In this document: positions 15,133-20,462 of the stretch, in pieces
Numbering within the stretch: the stretch's first letter is position 1
Layout of the letters: each line of letters starts with the position of its first letter
Virus record (IMG/VR): IMGVR_UViG_3300049491_000027
Span: 1 to 20,462 of that record
Direction: 5' to 3' (one strand)
Length of the DNA: 20,462 bases
From: a virus
Made by a program: the position numbers and the translations under genes
Notes under the pieces: model-generated
What the model was told of the DNA's origin: nothing
Seen by the model: the letters and a program-made list of their open reading frames with translations, nothing else
The model's database searches: none

Positions 15133-15705
15133 TTAAGCGATTCCGTTGTCGGTCCAGGTGTAGACGTGGTTGCCGGTGGCGTCCTCGAACACCTCCAGTT
15201 CGACCTCGTATTCGATGGTGTCGGTGTGGACGCGGACCACGTCGCCTATGGAGGTGATCTGCCCGTCGGGGATGTAGTCCCGGTAGAACGCGCCGTCGTC
15301 GCCGAGTTCGGTGTCGGTGGTGTCGAACACCCACGACTTGTGCGGCAGCTTCTTCTTGTTCTTCGTGATCGCGACCTCGCTGCCGGTCACGGTCACGTTG
15401 TCCTCGCCGTAAACCGCTTTCAGCACATCCGCGTTCAGCGATTCGAGCAGCACGAACTTGTAGGTGTGGGTGTAGTCGGTTTGCAGGACTTTGACGGTGG
15501 CGCCGCCGAAGTTCTTTTTCTTCTCAATGGAGCGGTCGGTGGTTTCGGTGATGCCGTCCTCACCCAAATGGCCGAGGTCGGTCCAGTCGGCGGGGTCCAG
15601 CGCGGTGGTTGCGTCGGTCGGGCCGGCCGTACCCAGATCCGCCACCAGGCAGGAACCGGTCGCCAAGGGTTCGGCGGCGTACACATTTTTGGTGTCAGAA
15701 GCCAT
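15133..15705 (-). CDS. Major tail (tube) protein
   Basis: The 190-residue protein polymerises as stacked hexameric rings into the tail tube. The sequence has the mycobacteriophage-type tube pattern: an N terminus NVYAAEPLATGSCLVADLGT, an Asp-Pro-Ala-Asp-Trp-x-Asp-Leu-Gly-His-Leu-Gly-Glu-Asp-Gly segment, DRSIEKKKNFGGATVKVLQTDYT (the conserved basic KKK-x-FGG loop), strands TYKFVLLESLNADVLKAVYG, and an alternating strand region ending 'DTIEYEVELEVFEDATGNH'. Spacing relative to the chaperone genes is the standard one. The ATG start at 15705 is preceded by AAAGG about 11 bases upstream. No Ig-like C-terminal extension is present, so the tail surface is probably smooth. It stops 12 bases before the chaperone start. 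Confidence 0.9.
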   Translation of the reverse strand: MASDTKNVYAAEPLATGSCLVADLGTAGPTDATTALDPADWTDLGHLGEDGITETTDRSIEKKKNFGGATVKVLQTDYTHTYKFVLLESLNADVLKAVYGEDNVTVTGSEVAITKNKKKLPHKSWVFDTTDTELGDDGAFYRDYIPDGQITSIGDVVRVHTDTIEYEVELEVFEDATGNHVYTWTDNGIA

Positions 15706-15741
15706 GATCGTTTGCCTTTCCAGGCGGAAGTGTTTTCGGGG

Positions 15742-16137
15742 TTAGAAGGACGCCCGCAGAAGTACGTCGAGCGTCATCTGAAATCGGGGTGTCGAATCGT
15801 CTGGGTCATCGAACCGGGCTGGTGTGCCCACGGGGACCACGTTCCTGATCCCGTTGCCCGGTTGGTGTTTCGCTGCCTGCATGTGCGCATACACTGTTTC
15901 GGCGAGTGCGCCGGCCGCCATTTCGGCGGGGTGATAACAGTGAATGATCAGCCTGCGTGGCGATAAGGCGATGTTGTCGCCGCCGCTGGTTGATGCGGTG
16001 CTGATGGTGACCAGCAGGGTCGGCCGGTTGGCCGGTACGTCGGTGGCGACCCGGATCGCCGGGTCGAGGACCGAGGTGAGGTAGTCGCGCACCACTTTCG
16101 GTGCGTACTTGTAGACGCCGGTGGCCGGTGCGGTCAT
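15742..16137 (-). CDS. Tail terminator protein
   Basis: A 131-residue protein in the tail terminator position, just before the tube protein gene. The terminator hexamer caps the tail tube, stops its growth and makes the head-binding surface. The sequence shows 'APKVVRDYLTSVLDPAIRVATDVPANRP' (helix then strand), a run LLVTISTASTSGGDNIALSPRRLIIHCYH of paired strands, then 'EMAAGALAETVYAHMQAA' (helix) and a C-terminal beta strand FQMTLDVLLRASF. This alpha/beta layout matches lambda gpU / SPP1 gp17-like terminators of actinophages (which often have 'D...l.....g...p.RP..fv.v...gg....' and 'cya......a..la..v...l'). ATG overlaps the previous TAA by one base. A 36-base gap follows before the tube gene. 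Confidence 0.78.
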   Translation of the reverse strand: MTAPATGVYKYAPKVVRDYLTSVLDPAIRVATDVPANRPTLLVTISTASTSGGDNIALSPRRLIIHCYHPAEMAAGALAETVYAHMQAAKHQPGNGIRNVVPVGTPARFDDPDDSTPRFQMTLDVLLRASF

Positions 16138-16430
16138 TAGTTGCCGCCCGCGAGGTGCAGATTGTGGACGAGCGTGTTGTTACTGGCGTTGTCGCGCATC
16201 GCCGCCCCGGTCGCGGTGATCACCGTGGCCCGGTAGCCGCGTTTGGACAACGGTTTGTCGCCCTGCACGCTCACCATGTAGTTGGCGGGTGATTCGGCTT
16301 TCTCCGACAGCGGTAGACCGGCGTTGCAGGCGTCAGCGACCCGGTGCATCCGTTTGACGCATTCGGTGTCGACGATGTCCTTCACCATCTTGTTCCAGTT
16401 CGGCTTGTTGAACCGCAGCCGGTCAGCCAT
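16137..16430 (-). CDS. HK97 gp10-like neck / tail completion protein
   Basis: A 97-residue basic protein with the features of the gp10-like neck family: a short N-terminal helix (NWNKMVKDIVDTECVKRMHRVADACN), then a NYMVSVQGDKPLSKRGYRATVITATGAAM segment in which two beta strands carry the protein-display motif, and a final 'DNASNNTLVHNLHLAGGN'. The family normally has 'R..Y.v.v......g.r..a.V.a..p.a...e....l' with this spacing, and lies between stopper and tail terminator genes, as here. ATG starts immediately after the previous TGA; its TAA overlaps the next ATG by one base. The role in joining head and tail is inferred from family and position; the precise partner is unknown. Confidence 0.72.
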   Translation of the reverse strand: MADRLRFNKPNWNKMVKDIVDTECVKRMHRVADACNAGLPLSEKAESPANYMVSVQGDKPLSKRGYRATVITATGAAMRDNASNNTLVHNLHLAGGN

Positions 16431-16775
16431 TCACCCGGTCACTCTCTTGAGTTTCAAGATGGTGCCCGGATTCCACTGATGGAACCCATAGTTCGCGTCC
16501 TCGACAGCGACCACCTCGAACGCACCCGGCCCGAACCCGACCGGCAGGGTGAGACGGTCCCGCACCGACACCACCGTGCCGGCGGGGACCGCCACATCCA
16601 CATCAGATACCACCCTCGAGGTGTAGCCGTTGACGGACTCCACCGCGCTCGGCTGGATAGCGATCACCCGCACATTGGTTGCGGCCGCCCACGATTCGGC
16701 GTCATTGCCGAGATCATCAGTGCCCGAACCGTTGAACACCTCATGCCCAACAATCCACGGGGTTGGGAAACTCAC
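16431..16775 (-). CDS. Head-to-tail stopper protein
   Basis: This 114-residue, beta-rich protein sits second after the capsid gene, where the stopper (SPP1 gp16-like), which plugs the DNA channel below the adaptor, is normally found. Recognisable features are the start SFPTPWIVGHEVFNG, an Asp/Asn-rich turn, RVIAIQPSAVE, a PAGTVVSVRDRLTLPVG segment and a C-terminal WNPGTILKLKRV strand, all typical of small beta-barrel neck proteins in actinophages. I choose GTG at 16773-16775: it gives a 4-base GTGA overlap with the adaptor stop and has GGGA 6 bases upstream. A GTG at 16785-16787 (MGFAV start, 118 residues) is the alternative. The next gene's ATG follows the TGA with no gap. Confidence 0.75.
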   Translation of the reverse strand: MSFPTPWIVGHEVFNGSGTDDLGNDAESWAAATNVRVIAIQPSAVESVNGYTSRVVSDVDVAVPAGTVVSVRDRLTLPVGFGPGAFEVVAVEDANYGFHQWNPGTILKLKRVTG

Positions 16776-17176
16776 GGCGAATCCCACACCGGAACATCGG
16801 ACAGGACGCCGCCGTTGGCGGGCATCAAATCAACTTCGAACGCATGTCCGGCCGTCGACGCCTTGCATAACTTCTCCAACTGTTCGATCTCCGACGGCCA
16901 GAACATGCCCCGGCGTTGTTGCCGGGTGTCGAACGCCTGCGAAAAGCCGAGCGCGGTCAACTGTTGTGACGCGCCGGTGCCGGAGTCGTGCCAGCGGAGG
17001 ATCGCCCCCCGGATGACGGCTTTGGCCGCATCCGGGTAGGCGAAATCCTCGGCCGTGATGCACGGTGCGTGCAGCACAGCCATCGCCAGCGCGTCCTCGA
17101 TCATCGCTTCGGCTTTCGCCTCTTCGATGTCGGCGAACGGCGCCAGGTCGTCGACGGTGATCGACACAGCGGGCAT
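16772..17176 (-). CDS. Head-to-tail adaptor (connector) protein
   Basis: A 134-residue protein encoded directly after the capsid gene, where siphophages place the HK97 gp6 / SPP1 gp15-like adaptor that docks under the portal. It is mostly helical: a 'VDDLAPFADIEEAKAEAMIEDALAMAVLHAPCI' stretch, then FAYPDAAKAVIRGAILRWHD, then LTALGFSQAFD, and a loop RRGMFWPSEIEQL. The acidic start 'SITVDDLAPFADIEEAKAEAMI', the AKAVIRGAILR helix and the R-x-x-FWP-x-EI loop are characteristic of actinophage adaptors. The ATG at 17174-17176 overlaps the capsid TAA by one base (TAATG), indicating translational coupling; a longer frame reaching 17593 exists but would run inside the capsid gene. A Gly/Asp-rich tail ends at DVPVWDSP. 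Confidence 0.83.
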   Translation of the reverse strand: MPAVSITVDDLAPFADIEEAKAEAMIEDALAMAVLHAPCITAEDFAYPDAAKAVIRGAILRWHDSGTGASQQLTALGFSQAFDTRQQRRGMFWPSEIEQLEKLCKASTAGHAFEVDLMPANGGVLSDVPVWDSP

Positions 17177-18423
17177 TAGAAGGCTGCTGTCCCTTTGGTA
17201 TAGGTAACAAACGCATCTGGGCTGCCCATCACAAATCCGTAATACGCCTCTACCAGGAGCAGAACGAGGTTCTCCTGGAACGCGGAGTGCCACGTCGAAC
17301 CGTCGTAGTACGACGCCTCCTGGCTGACGCGCACGCTGATGTCCATGCCGACGCCGTACACGGCTTGCGACCAGTCGCCGCCCACACCACGCAACAGGGT
17401 ATCGGTGCCGCCGGAACCGGACGCCACCACGGTCGCTTTCGATGCCGCCGCCGTGCCACCGGTCAGGGTGGTCTGGTTGACGGCGAACGGCGCCGCCGGT
17501 GCGGTCACACCCGACGCGACATCCACGAACGTGAACACATACGGGCCTGGTGCCGAGCCGGTGACCGTGACACCGGAGTAGATGCCGCCCCACGCCCGCA
17601 CCGCGGTCTGCAAGGTGGCGCCGGACACGTTGTATGCCTGGCTGGTGGAGTTCCCACCGGAGAACAGGGTGAACGTGCCACCGGTCGGGGTGCCGACGAG
17701 GGTGATGGTCTGCACCTTGTCGCCGGCCCGCACATACCGGCCGGAAACCCCGGTGTTGAATGCGGTTGGGAACCCGGCGATGGTGCCCGCCGAATGGCCC
17801 GCCGAGTTCACCGAGTCGGTGTACACGGGTCGGCCCTGCGTGTCGACCTGCAACTGGGCGTCGATCTTCAGTCGCGGGTCGGCGGCGATGCCGGTGAAGT
17901 CGTAGTTCTTGTCGATGACCCGGCCTGCGCCGGTGACCACATCGACATATATTCCGCCGGCCGCGGTGGAGGTTGTGCCCAGCGCGACAGTGTTCGTGGC
18001 GAGCGCCAGGTATTCGGTGAACGGTCCCGCCGCCCCGGTGCGCAGCGACAGTCCGTTGATGACGGCGTAGTCGAACGCTCGGGCGATGGCGACCGGAAGA
18101 TCCTGCTGCAACAGGTCGTACAGGCCGGCCGGGTTGGTCTTCGCGACCTCCTCGGACACGGGGACCAGCAGGGCGACCTTTTTGCCGGTCATCTGCTTGA
18201 CGCCGGTGCCGACCTGCGCGGCCGGTTTCACGCCGCCCTCTGCGACCCAGTCGGCGACGGGGACATCCATCGGGACGGGGATCGCGGTGTTGGCGCTGAC
18301 GGACAGCGGAACCCTGCGCGCCAAACTCTGCACGGCGGACAGTTCGGTGGCCTTGTTGAAGATCGGGCCGGTGATGGTGGGTGGTAGCAGGGTCGAAGAG
18401 ACCGAGCTGAGAGTAGTTGCCAT
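17176..18423 (-). CDS. Major capsid protein, HK97 fold, with an inserted Ig-like domain
   Basis: Forms the icosahedral shell. The 415-residue protein has the HK97-type layout: a short N-terminal arm, a segment 'PVPMDVPVADWVAEGGVKPAA' followed by VPVSEEVAK (E-loop/P-domain region), the helix 'DLPVAIARAFDYAVING' (spine helix), and a C-terminal P/A-domain end with GDWSQAVYGVGMDISVRVS, the 'SAFQENLVLLLVEAYYGF' strand-helix and DAFVTYTKG. No long N-terminal delta domain is present, consistent with the separate scaffold gene. Residues about 237-337 do not belong to the core: they read like a GTFTL...YN-x-SGATLQTAVRA...VTVTG-x-PGPYVFTF...LTGGT module, a beta-sandwich type seen repeatedly in phage structural proteins. 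The ATG start lies 15 bases after the scaffold stop with only a weak GAAAG upstream. Its TAA overlaps the next ATG by one base. Confidence 0.93.
   Translation of the reverse strand: MATTLSSVSSTLLPPTITGPIFNKATELSAVQSLARRVPLSVSANTAIPVPMDVPVADWVAEGGVKPAAQVGTGVKQMTGKKVALLVPVSEEVAKTNPAGLYDLLQQDLPVAIARAFDYAVINGLSLRTGAAGPFTEYLALATNTVALGTTSTAAGGIYVDVVTGAGRVIDKNYDFTGIAADPRLKIDAQLQVDTQGRPVYTDSVNSAGHSAGTIAGFPTAFNTGVSGRYVRAGDKVQTITLVGTPTGGTFTLFSGGNSTSQAYNVSGATLQTAVRAWGGIYSGVTVTGSAPGPYVFTFVDVASGVTAPAAPFAVNQTTLTGGTAAASKATVVASGSGGTDTLLRGVGGDWSQAVYGVGMDISVRVSQEASYYDGSTWHSAFQENLVLLLVEAYYGFVMGSPDAFVTYTKGTAAF
17413..17715 (-). other. Ig-like beta-sandwich insertion within the capsid protein (residues about 237-337)
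   Basis: Between the end of the 'SGRYVRAGDKV' segment and the conserved GDWSQAVYG strand lie about 100 residues very rich in Gly, Thr, Ser and Val. The internal pattern is TPTGGTFTLFSGG, QAYNVSGATLQTAVRA, VTVTGSAPGPYVFTF, FAVNQTTLTGGT. This matches the alternating-strand layout of small modules common in phage tail and capsid proteins. Its position in the peripheral/axial part of the HK97 fold suggests surface display. Boundaries are estimated from where the core family pattern stops and resumes. Confidence 0.65.
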
Positions 18424-18438
18424 TGGAATTTAGGCTTT

Positions 18439-18939
18439 CTATGTGTTGGAGAGCTGGTTTGACAGGAATGACGCGAACTGGCTGGCCGGACTGGTCGCCT
18501 CGAGCGGTGTCCGGCCCTGGTTCGGGTCAGGTTTCGGGGTCCGCGGTTTCGCGGCCTCCCCGATGAGTTCGAGGACATCCTTCGCTGACGCTTCGATCTC
18601 CTGACGGGTCGTGCCCGTCAGGAACTTCATCGCATTAGCGGGGACACCCTGTTCGGTTGCCACTTCGTAGCGGATCAGGGCCGCTTCGGCGGCGTCTGCC
18701 CGTGCTGTTTCGGCGGCGATTCGGTCGGTTGCCCGTTCGGCTTCCGACTTGGTTGCTTCCTCGAGCTGGTCGAGCCGGTTGGCTTTAGTTTTCAGTTCTC
18801 GGATCTGCGCCTTCTGGGCTGCAAGAGTTCTGACGAGGGGGTGATCGGGTGGGAATTCGTCTGGTTTCGGCTCGACAGTGTCATCGTCGGGTTCCGGTTC
18901 GGAGCCGTCGATCAGAGTGGGTGGAACGGGTTCGGTCAT
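18439..18939 (-). CDS. Capsid scaffolding protein
   Basis: Scaffolding proteins drive procapsid assembly around the portal and leave before DNA fills the head. This 166-residue product has the expected build: an acidic, Pro-rich N terminus (PEPDDDTVEPKPDEFPPDHP), a long charged coiled coil (about residues 38-90, rich in Ala/Glu/Lys/Arg, with AQKAQIRELKTKANRLDQLEE), and a C-terminal segment after a KPRTPKPDPNQ linker that would contact the capsid protein. It lies immediately before the major capsid gene, the usual place. I take the ATG at 18937-18939 because GGGAG lies 8 bases upstream (18948-18952); an in-frame TTG at 18954 would place that sequence inside the gene. Sequence identity to known scaffolds is not needed for this call, but the assignment rests on position and composition. 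Confidence 0.82.
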   Translation of the reverse strand: MTEPVPPTLIDGSEPEPDDDTVEPKPDEFPPDHPLVRTLAAQKAQIRELKTKANRLDQLEEATKSEAERATDRIAAETARADAAEAALIRYEVATEQGVPANAMKFLTGTTRQEIEASAKDVLELIGEAAKPRTPKPDPNQGRTPLEATSPASQFASFLSNQLSNT

Positions 18940-18964
18940 GCTTGTTGCTCCCAAGTTTTGGGTT

Positions 18965-18993
18965 GAAGAAAACCCCGGCCGGTTCGATCGGGG
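18965..18993 (-). terminator. Possible weak intrinsic terminator between MuF and scaffold genes
   Basis: In the 68-bp gap after the MuF-like gene, the minus strand reads CCCCG, 11-nt loop, CGGGG (18993 to 18973), followed at once by TTTTCTT. A GC-only 5-bp stem plus a T-rich tract resembles a Rho-independent terminator. The short stem and large loop make it weak, so it could at most attenuate transcription between portal/MuF and the abundantly needed scaffold and capsid genes, or act as an RNA processing hairpin. The rest of the gap holds only the scaffold gene's ribosome binding site. Confidence 0.3.
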
Positions 18994-19007
18994 CGAGAAT
19001 TAGATGG

Positions 19008-19550
19008 TTACCAGGCTGGCGCGGCCGAGCATCCGCAGTGGTCGTGCGATTTGAACTGCACGCTCGTTTGCGTGTACACGGCTCCGCGTCCGATGAGCAT
19101 GGCGCAGAACGAACACTTGCCCGCCCCTGTGCGCTTCCAGCCCTTGGCTTTCGGGTCGGCGATGGACGAATGCATGACGGTGTCGCGGGCCGAGTTAGCT
19201 ATCCGGCGCTGCGCCCCGCCTTCGAGGTTGACGCGCGCCGCCTCGAAGTCCGGTTCCGGCTGCTGTAGCGGTGCGGTAGCCCACCCGACCAGTTCGTGTG
19301 CCCCTTTGTCGCCGAGGTCGGGGATGACCGCCGTGAAACGTCCGGCGATGCCGTCGGTTTCGCGTAGGTCGTCGTACCAGTCGGCGGCTAGTGCGGCTGC
19401 TGCCATGCTCCAGGTGTCGATGAAACCCGGCATCAACTCATGCAGGGCTTCGGTGATCTCATCGACCGTGGACAGTGCCCAGATGGCGGCTAGTTCTTCG
19501 AACGCGATGTCGTTGACTACCGCTACCTGTTCAGCCAGTTGGGGCGGCAT
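19008..19550 (-). CDS. MuF-like minor capsid protein (phage head morphogenesis family)
   Basis: This 180-residue protein follows the portal gene directly, the usual place of MuF / SPP1 gp7-like minor head proteins, which associate with the portal and are packaged in the procapsid. The diagnostic part is the C-terminal third: a cluster C146-x2-C149 ... G-x-V-Y-T ... H169-x-H171-C172-x-C174, the pattern expected of the MuF domain and probably a metal-binding site. The N-terminal 120 residues are helical and acidic. The ATG start at 19548-19550 overlaps the portal stop by 20 bases. Actinophage annotations sometimes call this gene a capsid maturation protease; I see no Ser-His protease signature, so I keep MuF-like. 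No C-terminal toxin extension is present, unlike some MuF polymorphic-toxin fusions. Confidence 0.82.
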   Translation of the reverse strand: MPPQLAEQVAVVNDIAFEELAAIWALSTVDEITEALHELMPGFIDTWSMAAAALAADWYDDLRETDGIAGRFTAVIPDLGDKGAHELVGWATAPLQQPEPDFEAARVNLEGGAQRRIANSARDTVMHSSIADPKAKGWKRTGAGKCSFCAMLIGRGAVYTQTSVQFKSHDHCGCSAAPAW

Positions 19551-20462
19551 TCACAATCCCAGGCTGCGCTGGCGGCGGCGCTGGTTGCGTCATCCGTTGC
19601 TGCAACGTCTCCAACACCGACCGGCCCACCACGCGGCGCCGCTCCGACTCCAACACCCGCTGCTCAGCAGGCGCCAAACCGATCCGATCCGCAGTCACCG
19701 ACGACGCCGCAGGCAAAATACCCGCCGCCACCAACTTAGACACCTCATCCGCCGCCGCCGCCCGCGTCGGAGTAGCAGCATCACGCCACTTCGCCGACAC
19801 CGCAGAGTCATACCCGTCAGGAATAGCGCCGTCACGAATCAACAGGGCCAGACGGCCCACCTCCCGCCACGCCCTACCGAACGACGCCTGCCTGCGCTCC
19901 GCGCGCTTCACCAAACGGGCCTCACCCGCCCGGATCGCGTCCGCAGACGCCGGATTATCAGTCTGGAACCCCAAATAGGCGGCCGGAATACCCGCCTCAG
20001 CAGCCAACAAAGTCGCATAACCACGAATCTGATCCACATACGGCGCCGGGGACGCAGGCGAGAACTGTTTAACGTCCGGCTGCGGATCATCAGGATTCTC
20101 AGACGGCGGGATCATCAAATACCGGCCCTGAATCGCCGTCCACTGACTGATCGCGTTGCCCGTCGAATCCTGAAACATCTCCTCAGCGATGTTCAACCCC
20201 ACCCGCTGCGGCGCGTTATAGAACTCGCGGTTCGTCTCCAACCCGCGCAACGTCCGGCCCGCCGCCTCCGTGTAATACCGGACAGGGCGGGTGATCTCCG
20301 AACGGCCGATCTGCCTCGAGCCACGCGCCCGGTTCGGTATCAAAACCACCGGCACCCGACCCAGACGGTGTTCATCCCGGTCCACCGTCAACCACACACC
20401 GTTCGTGTTCGCGAACGTCACCGTGTAGTCCGGCTGGTACAACGTCACCTCGGTGGGCCGGT
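19531..20462 (-). CDS. Portal protein, C-terminal part (5' end beyond window)
   Basis: Portal subunits form the dodecameric ring at one capsid vertex through which DNA enters and leaves. The frame stays open through the right edge (it reads RPTE before the Val-Thr-Leu-Tyr at 20448), so the first codons are outside the window and about 309 residues are visible. The segment VPVVLIPNR followed by SEIT, a 'LRGLETNREFYNAPQR' stretch, and the 'LLAAEAGIPAAYLGFQTDNPASADAIRAGE' region (helix, then the N-P-x-S-A-[DE]-A-I-R motif) are typical of SPP1 gp6-like actinophage portals. The C terminus is Pro/Ala-rich. It ends in TGA and overlaps the next gene by 20 bases. Its codons end in T or G (TAT, GAT, GAG, TTG) more often than those of its neighbours, suggesting a different history. 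Family call is confident; the true start is not visible. Confidence 0.9.
   Translation of the reverse strand, partial: RPTEVTLYQPDYTVTFANTNGVWLTVDRDEHRLGRVPVVLIPNRARGSRQIGRSEITRPVRYYTEAAGRTLRGLETNREFYNAPQRVGLNIAEEMFQDSTGNAISQWTAIQGRYLMIPPSENPDDPQPDVKQFSPASPAPYVDQIRGYATLLAAEAGIPAAYLGFQTDNPASADAIRAGEARLVKRAERRQASFGRAWREVGRLALLIRDGAIPDGYDSAVSAKWRDAATPTRAAAADEVSKLVAAGILPAASSVTADRIGLAPAEQRVLESERRRVVGRSVLETLQQRMTQPAPPPAQPGIVNAAPTG

Noticed and set aside
14006-15136. Plus-strand open frame of 376 codons opposite tape measure start and chaperones
   Set aside because: No recognisable motif, biased composition, and covers the frameshift region of two well-supported genes.
17287-18387. Plus-strand open frame of 366 codons opposite the capsid gene
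   Set aside because: Arg/Gly/His-rich translation with no family features, wholly antisense to a well-supported capsid protein; an effect of high GC.
1-20462. tRNA genes, CRISPR array, integrase, attachment site, promoter
   Set aside because: Nothing with the needed structure was found; gaps are 68 bases or less and contain only ribosome binding sites and one weak hairpin.

Overview
The window is a stretch of a siphophage (long, flexible, non-contractile tail) virion structural module. GC content is high, and every supportable gene lies on the minus strand, so the map reads from right (about 20.46 kb) to left (1). The gene order, the collagen-like minor tail protein, the gene-29-like (DUF2744-type) protein and the frequent GTG/TTG starts point to an actinobacteriophage or its prophage, with a host such as Mycobacterium, Gordonia or Rhodococcus. 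The host is an inference; no bacterial chromosomal gene is visible.

Head genes (20462 to 17176): a portal protein cut by the right edge, a MuF-like minor capsid protein with a Cys/His cluster, an acidic coiled-coil scaffold, and an HK97-fold major capsid protein with an apparent Ig-like domain of about 100 residues inserted near its C terminus. Neck genes (17176 to 15742): four small, translationally coupled genes, read as adaptor, stopper, gp10-like neck protein and tail terminator. Tail tube and assembly genes (15705 to 11062): major tail tube protein, then two tail assembly chaperones in overlapping frames joined by a very clear -1 frameshift signal (GGGGGAA plus a perfect 11-bp hairpin), then an 1118-residue tape measure protein with an embedded zinc-peptidase-like domain.

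Tail tip and fibre genes (11062 to 1): two large baseplate/minor tail proteins, a 53-residue Trp/Cys-rich protein, a gene-29-family protein, a free-standing HNH endonuclease, a collagen-like minor tail protein, a 758-residue protein with about four 33-40-residue Ser/Thr-rich repeats, a 72-residue small protein, a fibre-tail adaptor-like protein, an 85-residue tandem 9-10-mer repeat protein, a 697-residue CotH-kinase/fibronectin III/LamG-like protein, and the start of a further fibre protein cut by the left edge.

The module looks like one polycistronic unit. Most junctions are 1-base or 4-base stop/start overlaps or gaps of a few bases. The longest gene-free gap is 68 bp (18940-19007) and holds a possible weak terminator hairpin. 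I see no promoter, tRNA, CRISPR array, integrase or attachment site. The most unusual element is the CotH-kinase-like tail protein beside Ser/Thr-rich repeat proteins. Other points of interest are the peptidase in the tape measure, the capsid insertion and the frameshift hairpin.
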